Positions 37,845-46,134 of a stretch of 64,000 bases of DNA are shown here, piece after piece. Position 1 is the first letter of the stretch. The number at the start of each line of letters is the position of its first letter. The stretch is from an uncultured Odoribacter sp. (GTDB taxonomy: Bacteria; Bacteroidota; Bacteroidia; Bacteroidales; Marinifilaceae): positions 12,594-76,593 of the forward strand of contig UQJP01000021.1 of the NCBI GenBank assembly GCA_900541415.1. Reading direction: 5' to 3'. The notes beneath the pieces are model-generated. The model had not been told where the DNA came from. It saw nothing but the letters and a program-made list of their open reading frames with translations, and ran no database searches. A program made the position numbers and the translations under genes.

Positions 37845-40541
37845 ATGATGAAGAAAATATATGCTCTCGGTGTTTGCCTGGCGATGGTTTCGGCAGGTTT
37901 GGCACAGGATAAGGAGGTAACGAATGCTTTTCTCGACCTGGAACGGCAGGGAACGGTGAATGAGTCGGAATCGGTGATGCGGGTGAAAAGCAGTGCGCAG
38001 GAAATGGCGGCATTGCTGGCACAGCAGCCGGATTGTGGGTATTTTTGTTTTCCGGAAAACCGGGAATTGGCCCTGCGGAGTATGGAGTTTGTGCCGCAGC
38101 GTTGGGCGTCGACCACGCCGGAACAGCGCGCCCGGTTTAGCGGGCAGGCTCAACCGGGTGAGTTTTTCACTTACCAATTGGCCGTTTTTCCGGTGAAAGA
38201 GGATTTAAAGCAGGTGCGGATTGTTTTTTCCGACCTTAAGAATAAGCAGGGTAAGCGGATTAAAGCCGACGGGATGCGTTGTTTCAATACCGGAGGCGTG
38301 AATAAAGACGGACAGGATTTTGTGAAGCGGATTGATGTGCCGCAAAACAGCCTGCAAGCCCTGTGGATCGGGGTTAGTGTGCCCGAAGACGCTGTCGGGG
38401 AATACGAAGGGACGGTGACCGTGACGGCGGACAATGCCCCGAAAACCACCGTCGGCGTGAAGCTGAACGTGGGCGGCGAAGTGGTGAAGAATCAGGGCGA
38501 CGACGAAGGTTGGCGGCATTCGCGCCTGCGCTGGCTGGATTCCCGGAAGGGCGGAGGCGATACGCCGACGCATCCCTATATTCCCGTGGAAGTGAAAGGA
38601 AATGAAATTTATTACCTCGGCGGACGTATGGTGTTGAATGACTGTGGCTTGCCCGAAAGAATCGTGACGAATTACAATTCCTGCAATGCCATCGACCGGA
38701 AGGTGGAAAACGAGGTGCTGGCAGAGGGGATGCGGTTTAACGTGGGGAGAAATGATGAGGCGCTTCCCCTTAAAAAAGGCAGGCTGGTGTTGAAAAAAAC
38801 GTCGGACGGTAGAGCCGAATGGCGGTCGAAGATGAAAGGCGACGGGGTGGAATTGCTTTGCGAGGGTAGTTTTGAGTTTGACGGTTTTGCCAATATCCGC
38901 CTGAGCCTGATTGCGAAAAAGGATATTACTTTGGATATACAGAATTTGCTGATTCCTTATACCGCTTACGCTTCGCGTTATTTTATGGGGCTGGGGGAAA
39001 AAGGCGGTTTCTTTAATCCGTCCGGAATTGCCTGGGCGTGGGATACGACCCGGCATCAGGATGAATTTTGGGTGGGAAATGTGAATGCCGGATTGAAAAT
39101 AAAGCTCAGGGATGAAAATTACCGCCGTCCGCTGGTGAATGTGTATTATGCGCTGGGACGTCTGCGGCAGCCGTCGTCCTGGGGGAATGCCACGAAGATT
39201 TTCGATAAGGAGGTGGGGATTGTGATTCTTCCTCCGGGTAAGCAGGGAGCGATTGCTAATGTGATGGGCGGCGAGAAGGTGATGCGGAAAGGCGATACGT
39301 TGCATTACGACCTGGAGTTGCTGATTACCCCGGTGAAGCCGCTGGATATGGAGCATCAGGTGAAGGATCGTTTCTATCATTCCAATTCGGATGTTAGTGC
39401 GAACTATATTCCGGAAGCGTTGGAAAAAGGGGCGAATATGATTAATGTGCATCATAAGAAAGATATTTATCCGTTTATCAATTATCCCTATTACGATGCT
39501 TCGTTGCCCGACCTGAAAAGGTTTATCGGGGAGGCTCACAGCAAAGGATTGCAGGTGAGAACCTATTACACTACGCGGGAACTGACTGTGAAGATTCCTG
39601 AAATCTGGGCTTTGCGCAGTTTGGGCGGCGAGGTGATTATGGACGGGCCGGGGAAAGATGCCCGGACGCTGATTCATAAGAATGGCCCGAATCCCTGGCT
39701 GAACGAGAATTTCGGCTCGCACTTCATTCCGGCCTGGTATAATGCTTTCCGGGAGGGGAAATATAAAGGCGATATGGATATTTCGGTGATTACGACACCG
39801 GATTCGCGCTGGAATAATTATTATCTGGAAGGGCTGGACTGGATGGTGAAGAATATCGGGCTGGACGGTGTGTATATCGACGATAGCGCGCTCGACCGCG
39901 AAACGCTGAAACGTGCGCGGCGGGTGCTGGATGCCGACGGGAAGCACCGGACGATAGATATGCATAGCTGGAACCACATGAACCAGTGGGCGGGATATGC
40001 CAATTCGCTGCTGATGTATGCTGACCTGCTGCCTTATGCCGACCGTCTTTGGCTGGGGGAAGGTTTTAAATTTACAAATAGTCCCGACTTTTGGCTGGTG
40101 GAAATGTCCGGCATTCCTTTCGGGTTGATGAGCGAAACGCTGGATGCCCGGAATTATTGGCGGGGCATGGTGTTCGGGATGACTCCGCGCCTGCCGTGGA
40201 GCGGTGATCCCCGTCCGCTGTGGAAACTATATGACGATTTCGGTATGCAGGATGCGGTGATGTATGGTTTCTGGAATGCGGATTCGCCTTTGAGAAGCGA
40301 CAATGAGGAGGTGTTACCGACCGTTTATGTGAAGAAAGATAAGGCGGTGATTGTGGTGGCGAATTGGACAGACCACGCAGCAACCTGCCGTTTGTCGCTG
40401 GATGCGGAGGCGTTGGGTTTCACTCCTTCGAAAGCGAGCCTGCCGGAAATGGAGGGTATACAGGCTGCCGCACAGGTAGACCTGAACGGCAGTATACAGG
40501 TGGAAGGCAATAAGGGGTTGTTTATCCTGCTGGAAAAATAA
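37845..40541 (+). CDS. Large exported glycoside hydrolase-like protein (GH123/DUF6067-like)
   Basis: 898 residues with signal MMKKIYALGVCLAMVSAGLAQ. The N-terminal ~220 residues look like beta-sandwich domains (FFTYQLAVFPVKEDL). A large beta region follows to ~residue 520, then a TIM-barrel-like part with GLDGVYIDDSAL, where the acidic pair could be catalytic, and a short C-terminal beta domain. The layout recalls GH123-like/DUF6067 proteins, but I cannot assign a substrate. Last gene of the long run, 19 bases after PL8, so the pairing with PL8 is functionally suggestive. Confidence 0.65.
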   Translation: MMKKIYALGVCLAMVSAGLAQDKEVTNAFLDLERQGTVNESESVMRVKSSAQEMAALLAQQPDCGYFCFPENRELALRSMEFVPQRWASTTPEQRARFSGQAQPGEFFTYQLAVFPVKEDLKQVRIVFSDLKNKQGKRIKADGMRCFNTGGVNKDGQDFVKRIDVPQNSLQALWIGVSVPEDAVGEYEGTVTVTADNAPKTTVGVKLNVGGEVVKNQGDDEGWRHSRLRWLDSRKGGGDTPTHPYIPVEVKGNEIYYLGGRMVLNDCGLPERIVTNYNSCNAIDRKVENEVLAEGMRFNVGRNDEALPLKKGRLVLKKTSDGRAEWRSKMKGDGVELLCEGSFEFDGFANIRLSLIAKKDITLDIQNLLIPYTAYASRYFMGLGEKGGFFNPSGIAWAWDTTRHQDEFWVGNVNAGLKIKLRDENYRRPLVNVYYALGRLRQPSSWGNATKIFDKEVGIVILPPGKQGAIANVMGGEKVMRKGDTLHYDLELLITPVKPLDMEHQVKDRFYHSNSDVSANYIPEALEKGANMINVHHKKDIYPFINYPYYDASLPDLKRFIGEAHSKGLQVRTYYTTRELTVKIPEIWALRSLGGEVIMDGPGKDARTLIHKNGPNPWLNENFGSHFIPAWYNAFREGKYKGDMDISVITTPDSRWNNYYLEGLDWMVKNIGLDGVYIDDSALDRETLKRARRVLDADGKHRTIDMHSWNHMNQWAGYANSLLMYADLLPYADRLWLGEGFKFTNSPDFWLVEMSGIPFGLMSETLDARNYWRGMVFGMTPRLPWSGDPRPLWKLYDDFGMQDAVMYGFWNADSPLRSDNEEVLPTVYVKKDKAVIVVANWTDHAATCRLSLDAEALGFTPSKASLPEMEGIQAAAQVDLNGSIQVEGNKGLFILLEK

Positions 40542-40707
40542 CGGTCTGGGAAATAGGTTGTCCGGCTTTTGTCCGGACACGATATATGGGAAAGTGGCAG
40601 GTTGTGGTGAAGGCGTGTCATAGTGTTTCATGACGGCTTTGCCGCTTTTCCTCTGTGTTTGGTTTTGCTTTTCTTTTTTTAGAGAAGGAAACAAATAAAA
40701 AATTTTG

Positions 40708-40715
40708 TATATTTG
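40708..40715 (+). promoter_or_regulatory. -7 element for RNA copy 1
   Basis: TATATTTG matches the TAnnTTTG consensus. No clear -33 TTTG is at the usual distance. A start near 40722 would give an RNA of ~115 nt ending at the U-tract after 40829. Confidence 0.5.
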
Positions 40716-40748
40716 TAACCGGAGATACCATCCGAGTGTTAAAGTATA

Positions 40749-40836
40749 GCGGTTTTCGCACCCCCGTAGAGCGTGTTAATGCACCTCACATACCGTTTAG
40801 GTGTTGGACAACGGGACAGGCGAAAACCGTTTTTTT
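40749..40836 (+). ncRNA. Structured RNA element, copy 1 (candidate small RNA)
   Basis: CGGTTTTCGC (40750-40759) pairs with GCGAAAACCG (40820-40829), followed by seven T. Inside, CCCGT/ACGGG (40763-40767 and 40811-40815) and GCACCT/AGGTGT (40781-40786 and 40799-40804) form further stems. Copy 2 at 41805 has the same layout and near-identical single-stranded parts (CACCCCCG; TTAATG; CTCACAT; TTGGACAA; GGGACAGGC). Three stem pairs change on both sides between the copies. It lies between convergent genes and so is probably an independent transcript. The promoter-to-terminator format resembles Bacteroidales-1 RNA, but I cannot confirm identity. Confidence 0.75.
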
Positions 40837-40882
40837 GTGTCGTGGATTTCCGGGTGCCGGAGTCGATGCCCGTTGAGCGGTG

Positions 40883-41548
40883 TCAGCCGTGTTTTATTTC
40901 TTTTCCCGCTTTACGTTTGGCGCGCCAGATTTCGATGACGGCAGGCAGGACAGACACCACGATAATGAGAAGAATCAGCAGTTTCAGGTTTTTCTGTACA
41001 ATAGGCAGCCCCCCGAAAAAGTATCCGGCATAAGTGAATAGAATCACCCATACGATTCCCCCGATGATATTATAGGCGGCAAAGTGGCGGTAGCTCATGT
41101 GCCCCATCCCGGCGACGAAGGGCGCGAAAGTTCTGACTATCGGCACAAAACGCGCCAGAATAATGGTTTTGCCACCGTATTTGCGGTAGAAATCATGTGT
41201 TTTTTCCAGATAGCTTTGTTTGAATATTTTAGAATCGGGGTTGCGGAATAGTTTCTCCCCGAACAATCGTCCTATAACATAGTTCGAGCCGTCGCCCAGA
41301 ATGGCGGCAGCTATCAGGAACAGCACGATGAGGTGCACGTTGATGTGGTTGGTGGGCAGGGCTGCCAGCGCACCTGCAACGAACATCAGGGAATCGCCCG
41401 GAAGGAAGGGGGTGACTACCAGCCCGGTTTCACAAAAGACGATTAAAAACAATATGGCATAAATCCAGGCGCCGTATTGGGTGACCAGTTCGCTTAGGTG
41501 GGTGTCGATGTGGAGAATGAAATCGGCTATGAAATGTATGTATTCCAT
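40883..41548 (-). CDS. DedA-family membrane protein
   Basis: A 221-residue integral membrane protein of the DedA/VTT family, linked to undecaprenyl-phosphate or phospholipid transport and membrane homeostasis. It shows the conserved ETGLVVTPFLPGDSLMF segment, a loop GDGSNYVIGRLFG, the basic FxxRFxPxxRTFxPxVAG motif (as ILARFVPIVRTFAPFVAG) and several hydrophobic helices. No obvious link with the glycan genes. Both flanks carry copies of the structured RNA. Confidence 0.92.
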   Translation of the reverse strand: MEYIHFIADFILHIDTHLSELVTQYGAWIYAILFLIVFCETGLVVTPFLPGDSLMFVAGALAALPTNHINVHLIVLFLIAAAILGDGSNYVIGRLFGEKLFRNPDSKIFKQSYLEKTHDFYRKYGGKTIILARFVPIVRTFAPFVAGMGHMSYRHFAAYNIIGGIVWVILFTYAGYFFGGLPIVQKNLKLLILLIIVVSVLPAVIEIWRAKRKAGKEIKHG

Positions 41549-41691
41549 AAAGGTTACTTGGGTATGAAATTACATCTAAAAGTAATTGTTTTTTACTGAT
41601 TTACGTAGAGATCGGTTTTACTTTTTGTGCATTCGAAAATTCCAATATGAAAAATATTTATCTAATATTTGAAAATTTATTCTGTTTTTTT

Positions 41692-41721
41692 CTTGTAATT
41701 AAAAAAAATGTAATATGTTTG
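41692..41721 (+). promoter_or_regulatory. Promoter for RNA copy 2 / small unknown gene
   Basis: TATGTTTG (41714-41721) is a perfect -7 element with CTTG (one mismatch) 18 bases upstream. Transcription would start at about 41727, giving a ~190-nt leader before the gene at 41919. Confidence 0.65.
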
Positions 41722-41724
41722 CAG

Positions 41725-41793
41725 TGTCCAACATAACTAACGGTAGGGAGACTGCCACACATGGCAGGCATGCTTGTAATGCCTGCCATTTTT
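41725..41793 (+). promoter_or_regulatory. Upstream leader with internal terminator-like hairpin
   Basis: GGTAG-GGAGA-CTGCC (41743-41757) is a small hairpin whose 3' arm could alternatively pair with the next GGCAG. ATGGCAGGCAT/ATGCCTGCCAT (41761-41771 and 41779-41789) is a perfect 11-bp hairpin running into five T, like a terminator. TGTCCAACA (41725-41733) and CTAACGG (41737-41743) are complementary to TGTTGGACA (41857-41865) and CCGTTAG (41849-41855) within RNA copy 2. This allows a competing long-range fold. Confidence 0.6.
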
Positions 41794-41804
41794 CCCTTGA
41801 TACA

Positions 41805-41893
41805 ACGGTTTCTGCACCCCCGCAGGGAGTATTAATGTACCTCACATGCCGTTAGGTGTTGGACAAGCGGGACAGGCAGGAGCCGTTTTTTTT
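41805..41893 (+). ncRNA. Structured RNA element, copy 2, upstream of small unknown gene
   Basis: ACGGTTTCTGC (41805-41815) pairs with GCAGGAGCCGT (41876-41886), followed by a run of T. CCCGC/GCGGG (41819-41823 and 41867-41871) and GTACCT/AGGTGT (41837-41842 and 41854-41859) are the inner stems. Compared with copy 1, U-A becomes C-G and C-G becomes U-A in the outer stem, and U-A becomes C-G in the second, while loops are nearly unchanged. Ending in a U-tract 25 bases before a start codon, it could be a termination-type regulatory leader. Confidence 0.75.
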
Positions 41894-41918
41894 CTTGCCT
41901 TTTTTTAATATAAATAAC

Positions 41919-42368
41919 ATGTGTGAACAGTCGAATCCTGTGCCCGTCTTTGCCGAGGGCGTGAGCGGGCAGATCGTGCAACCTTTTTCTCCGGAGGAGT
42001 GTGAAGTTTTAAATGCGTATTTCGACAGGCAGTCCGAACGGCTGATGGAGGTGTTCGGGCGGGTGGATGTGGACGACCCGGAAGCCTACCTGCTGAACCA
42101 GTCCCAAAAGATGATGTCGGTGCTGGCGTTTATGCAGTTGCCTTGGCATAAGTATATCCCGGTGCTGCATGAAAGTTTCGTGTTGTACCTGGATCGGGTG
42201 GAGGGGAAGAAAACGCATCGGCGGACGCTGAAACTGACTGCCGACCTGATGCGTTCGGTGGCTGAAATGTCGCAGATGGGCGGTTATGTCACCAAAATGA
42301 TTCATTACTACCAGCGGCAGGTGTGCGACCTGAAAACGCTGCATTCAATGAATGAGGCGGAGCATTGA
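41919..42368 (+). CDS. Small protein of unknown function
   Basis: 149 residues from ATG 41919, with no signal peptide or membrane segment; mostly helical (LLNQSQKMMSVLAFMQL; RRTLKLTADLMRSVAEMSQMGG). I do not recognise the family. The longer frame starting at 41856 runs through the structured RNA and is unlikely to be used. Expression may depend on the RNA element upstream. Confidence 0.65.
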   Translation: MCEQSNPVPVFAEGVSGQIVQPFSPEECEVLNAYFDRQSERLMEVFGRVDVDDPEAYLLNQSQKMMSVLAFMQLPWHKYIPVLHESFVLYLDRVEGKKTHRRTLKLTADLMRSVAEMSQMGGYVTKMIHYYQRQVCDLKTLHSMNEAEH

Positions 42369-42592
42369 GGCCGATTGTGACGGAGGGGGCGGCTTTGCCG
42401 GGATGTTCCGGATGGCCGGGCGGACAGCAGGAGGAAAATGACCGGAAAGACGGATGGTTTGGCCCGTCCGTACAGGCATTGGTGTGATTCCGGAAGGAAA
42501 TTCATGGTGCTTCCGGCATTTTCCTGCTTTTGGCAAACGGAACTTTTTCTGAAAAAGATTGTAAAAAATTTTCTTTTAAAAAGTATATTTTG

Positions 42593-42600
42593 CATCTTTG
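42593..42600 (+). promoter_or_regulatory. -7 element of the phosphoesterase/sulfatase operon
   Basis: CATCTTTG (one mismatch to TAnnTTTG) ends two bases before operator C, the same geometry as at sites B, D and E. No TTTG is found at the -33 position. Confidence 0.55.
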
Positions 42601-42602
42601 GT

Positions 42603-42612
42603 CAATCGATTG
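42603..42612. promoter_or_regulatory. LacI-type operator, site C
   Basis: CAATCGATTG, perfect palindrome, within GGTCAATCGATTGCGTTGT. Apart from one base it is the same sequence as site B over about 20 bases. It lies 21 bases before the start codon at 42633. Confidence 0.85.
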
Positions 42613-42632
42613 CGTTGTAAAAAATAAGTAAT

Positions 42633-44486
42633 ATGAGGATCACATTTTTATTTCTTTTCCTGTTCCTGTGGGGGATCACAGGTAGCCAGGCACAGTCTGT
42701 CCGGCCGGAACAAACCACTTTACGGATTATGAGTTATAACATCCACAATGGTGTGGGTATGGACGGTAAGCGGGATTATGCCCGTATTGCGAAAGCGATT
42801 CTCCGCCTGTCGCCGGATGTGGTGGCGTTGCAGGAACTGGATAGTGCGACCGTGCGTTCCGGCGGGGTGGATATTTTGCGGGAATTGGCGGAACAGACTT
42901 TGATGCACCGGGTGTACGCTCCTGCTATCGATTATCAGGGAGGAAAATACGGCATCGGGCTGCTGGCGAAAGAGAAGCCGTTGAAATATAAGTGTGTGCC
43001 GCTGCCCGGCCGGGAAGAAAAACGGGTGTTGCTGGTGGCTGAATTTGAAAAGTATGTGTTTTGTGCCACTCATTTTTCGCTGACCGAAGCCGATCAATTG
43101 GCATCGATTCCATTGATTCTGAAAGAAATAGAAGGTACGCAGAAGCCTGTGTTTTTGGCAGGTGACCTGAATGCCCATCCGGATTCTCCGGTTATCAAGG
43201 CGTTGCGGGAGAAATTCCGGGTGCTGACCAATGTGAAAACCTCGACATTTCCGGCAAATGAGCCTAAGGAATGTATCGATTATATTTTGGGATATGCCGG
43301 GAACGATCCCGGTTTTGCCAGCTTGTCGAACGGCGTGATGAACGAGCCGGTGGCTTCCGACCATCGCCCGGTGTTCGCAGAGTTGCGGCTGAAAACTCCG
43401 GAAAAAGATATTTTCCGTACCCTTCCCTATTTACAGAATCCCGTCGGCAACGGGATCACGGTGAGCTGGCTGACCTATGTTCCGGTGTATAGCTGGGTGG
43501 AGTACGGGACAGACCGTGAAAACCTGAAAAAAGCGCATACGCTGGTGGACGGACAGGTGATCTGTAATAATTTTATCCATAAAATCCGACTGGAAGGGCT
43601 GGAGCCGGGAAAAACGTATTACTACCGCGTGTGCTCGAAAGAAATTCTTTCTTACCGCGCTTATAGCAAGGTGTTCGGCGAAACCGCCGTTTCGGAATTA
43701 AAATCGTTCACGATGCCGAACGGGGGAAATAACGATTTCACGGCGGTGATCTTTAACGATATTCACAAGCAGCACCGGACGTTCGATGCGCTGTACGATC
43801 AGGTGAAAGGGGAAAAATATGATTTTGTGTTTTTCAACGGGGATTGTATCGACGATCCCAATAATGAAGACGAAGCTGTTTTCTCGCTTTCTTATTTCAA
43901 CAGTAAGGTAGGGGCCGACCGGGTGCCTGTGTTTTATTTGCGTGGCAACCATGAAATCCGGAATGCTTATTCCATCGGGTTGAGGGGCTTGTTCGATTAT
44001 GTGGGCGATAAGACTTACGGGGCGTTCTCGTGGGGGGATACCCGTTTTGTGATGCTCGATTGCGGGGAGGACAAGCCGGACAGCACGTGGGTGTATTACG
44101 GACTGAACGATTTCACCCAGTTGCGCAACGACCAGGTGGGTTTCCTGAAGGAAGAACTGGCCTCGAAAGCCTTTAAGAAAGCGGATAAGCGGGTGTTGAT
44201 CCACCATATCCCGATTTATGGCAGTGCCAGCAAAAGATACAATCCCTGCCGCGAATTGTGGGGAAAACTGCTGGATAAAGCGCCGTTCAATGTGGCGATC
44301 AACGCGCATACCCACAGGTATGCTTTCCATGAAGCCGGGGAAGACGGGCAAGGTTATCCGGTGGTGGTCGGCGGCGGCTATTCCATGAAAGGGGCTACCG
44401 TTATGGTGCTGACTAAAAAAGGGAAGGAACTGAGGTTGAAAGTGCTGGCTCCCGATGGGGAAGTGCTGAAAGACGTGGTGCTGTGA
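42633..44486 (+). CDS. Exported fusion of EEP-type and calcineurin-type phosphoesterases
   Basis: 617 residues with signal MRITFLFLFLFLWGITGSQAQ. Residues ~25-250 are an endonuclease/exonuclease/phosphatase domain (MSYNIHNG, LQELD, AGDLNAHPDS, SDHRPV). Residues ~260-350 resemble the fibronectin-like domain of purple acid phosphatases (GLEPGKTYYYRV). Residues ~365-617 are a calcineurin-like metallophosphatase (FNDIHKQ, FNGDCIDDP, LRGNHEIR, NAHTHRY). Both halves keep metal ligands, so both are probably active, on a phosphate mono- or diester outside the cytoplasm. First gene under operator C. Confidence 0.88.
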   Translation: MRITFLFLFLFLWGITGSQAQSVRPEQTTLRIMSYNIHNGVGMDGKRDYARIAKAILRLSPDVVALQELDSATVRSGGVDILRELAEQTLMHRVYAPAIDYQGGKYGIGLLAKEKPLKYKCVPLPGREEKRVLLVAEFEKYVFCATHFSLTEADQLASIPLILKEIEGTQKPVFLAGDLNAHPDSPVIKALREKFRVLTNVKTSTFPANEPKECIDYILGYAGNDPGFASLSNGVMNEPVASDHRPVFAELRLKTPEKDIFRTLPYLQNPVGNGITVSWLTYVPVYSWVEYGTDRENLKKAHTLVDGQVICNNFIHKIRLEGLEPGKTYYYRVCSKEILSYRAYSKVFGETAVSELKSFTMPNGGNNDFTAVIFNDIHKQHRTFDALYDQVKGEKYDFVFFNGDCIDDPNNEDEAVFSLSYFNSKVGADRVPVFYLRGNHEIRNAYSIGLRGLFDYVGDKTYGAFSWGDTRFVMLDCGEDKPDSTWVYYGLNDFTQLRNDQVGFLKEELASKAFKKADKRVLIHHIPIYGSASKRYNPCRELWGKLLDKAPFNVAINAHTHRYAFHEAGEDGQGYPVVVGGGYSMKGATVMVLTKKGKELRLKVLAPDGEVLKDVVL

Positions 44487-44559
44487 AACAGGCGGGAGTA
44501 AGACGGGGGGGATTGTGGAATCACGAATCATTGCTTGACAAAAAATTTAAAATAAGCGT

Positions 44560-46107
44560 ATGGATATAAGAAATTCATTTTTACTGACAACGGGTTTGTT
44601 TGCCGGGCTGGCTTCGCTGGAAGCGCAAACGGTGAAAAAACCGAATGTGATTTTAATTATGACCGACCAGCAGCGGGGGGATTGTATCGGGGTGACGAAT
44701 CCGGTGGTGAAAACCCCGAATCTGGATGCCCTTGCCCGTGAGGGTGTGTGTTTCGACAACGGATATAGCACCACGCCCAGCAGTACGCCTGCGCGTGCCG
44801 CCCTGCTCACCGGAATGTCGCCCTGGCATCACGGGATGTTGGGCTATGGGAAAGTGGCGAGAAAATATAAATTCGAAATGCCCCGGATGCTCCGCAATGC
44901 GGGATATTATACGTTCGGCATCGGGAAAATGCACTGGTTTCCACAGAAGGCGTTGCACGGTTTCCACGGAACGCTGGTGGACGAAAGCGGGCGTATCGAG
45001 CAGGACGGTTTCGTGAGCGATTACCGCGATTGGTTTAAATTGCAGGCTCCGGGAAAAAATCCCGACGAGCTGGGCATCGGCTGGAACGACCATGCTTCGG
45101 GGGTTTTCCCGTTGGAAGAACGCCTGCATCCTACGGCCTGGACAGGCGAAACTGCCGTGGAGTTTATCCATCACTACAAGGACGACAAACCGCTTTTCCT
45201 GAAAGTGTCGTTTGCCCGTCCGCACAGTCCTTACGATCCTCCGCAGCGTTATCTGGATATGTATAAGGATGCTCCGGTGCCCGAACCTGTGATCGGGGAA
45301 TGGGCGGCTCCTTTTGCCAATTACCCGAAATCGAAAGATGCCGCATTCGGGGATTACGGAGTGGAACATGCCGTGGAATCGCGCCGTCATTATTATGCCA
45401 ACATCACTTTTATCGACGACCAGATCGGGGAGATTATCCGGGCGTTGAAAGAAGAGGGGCTGTATGACAATTCTGTGATTATTTTCGTGTCGGATCACGG
45501 GGATATGCTGGGCGACCATTATCACTGGCGCAAAACCTATCCTTATGAGGGATCGTCGCATGTGCCTTTCCTGCTGCGTTTGCCGGAACAGATGAAAATG
45601 GCGGTGAAACCGGGAGCCCATCTGGACTATCCGGTGGAATTGCGCGATATTTTACCGACCTTCCTGGATGCTGCCGGAGTGGAAGTACCGGAAGGTATGG
45701 ACGGAGCTTCCATGCTGCCTTTGGTGCAGAGCGAAAAACCGCAGTGGAGGGAATATATCGACCTGGAACATGCCACCTGTTACAGTGCCAACAATTATTG
45801 GTGTGCGCTGACGGACGGCAAAATGAAATATGTGTGGGGCTTCCACGACGGTAAAGAACAGTTGTTCGATATGACGAAAGATCCGGGGGAAAAAGTGAAT
45901 CTCGCCGGAAATAAAAAATACCGGAAAGCCCTGGAATTGTGGCGCGGGCGTATGGTGGCTCACTTGTCTGAAAGAGGCGAGGAATATGTGAAGGACGGAC
46001 AGTTGCAGGTGTTGAAGAAAACCCGCCTGTATAGCCCGAACTATCCGGAAGGAGAGAGTGAAAACCGTAATTTGAAGTATTGGCTGGAAGAGGCGAAATT
46101 CGATTGA
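44560..46107 (+). CDS. Serine-type S1 sulfatase (3), possibly uronate 2-O-sulfatase
   Basis: 515 residues with signal MDIRNSFLLTTGLFAGLASLEAQ (cut after ~23). It has NVILIMTDQQRGD and the motif STPARAALLTG, with Ser75 as formylglycine precursor, plus GKMHWFP and VSDHGDMLGDH. The GKMHW segment and overall length recall unsaturated-uronate 2-O-sulfatases of heparan pathways, but I hold that only weakly. It follows the phosphoesterase fusion by 73 bases. Confidence 0.9.
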   Translation: MDIRNSFLLTTGLFAGLASLEAQTVKKPNVILIMTDQQRGDCIGVTNPVVKTPNLDALAREGVCFDNGYSTTPSSTPARAALLTGMSPWHHGMLGYGKVARKYKFEMPRMLRNAGYYTFGIGKMHWFPQKALHGFHGTLVDESGRIEQDGFVSDYRDWFKLQAPGKNPDELGIGWNDHASGVFPLEERLHPTAWTGETAVEFIHHYKDDKPLFLKVSFARPHSPYDPPQRYLDMYKDAPVPEPVIGEWAAPFANYPKSKDAAFGDYGVEHAVESRRHYYANITFIDDQIGEIIRALKEEGLYDNSVIIFVSDHGDMLGDHYHWRKTYPYEGSSHVPFLLRLPEQMKMAVKPGAHLDYPVELRDILPTFLDAAGVEVPEGMDGASMLPLVQSEKPQWREYIDLEHATCYSANNYWCALTDGKMKYVWGFHDGKEQLFDMTKDPGEKVNLAGNKKYRKALELWRGRMVAHLSERGEEYVKDGQLQVLKKTRLYSPNYPEGESENRNLKYWLEEAKFD

Positions 46108-46134
46108 GCATTTTAAAGTTTAAAAATAAGTTGT

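Larger units (their letters stand above)
40542..40882. other. Intergenic region holding RNA copy 1
   Basis: About 340 bases between convergent genes. A small hairpin TGTCCGG/CCGGACA (40559-40565 and 40573-40579) lacks a U-tract. The remainder holds a promoter and the structured RNA at 40749-40836. Confidence 0.6.

Noticed and set aside
38205..39977. 590-codon open frame on the minus strand
   Set aside because: It lies fully inside the 898-residue exported protein gene, has no recognisable domains and a His/Arg/Ile-rich composition typical of antisense shadows in GC-rich genes.
40559..40579. Hairpin after the 898-residue gene as a terminator
   Set aside because: A stem of seven pairs without a following T-run; termination of the long operon is not shown.
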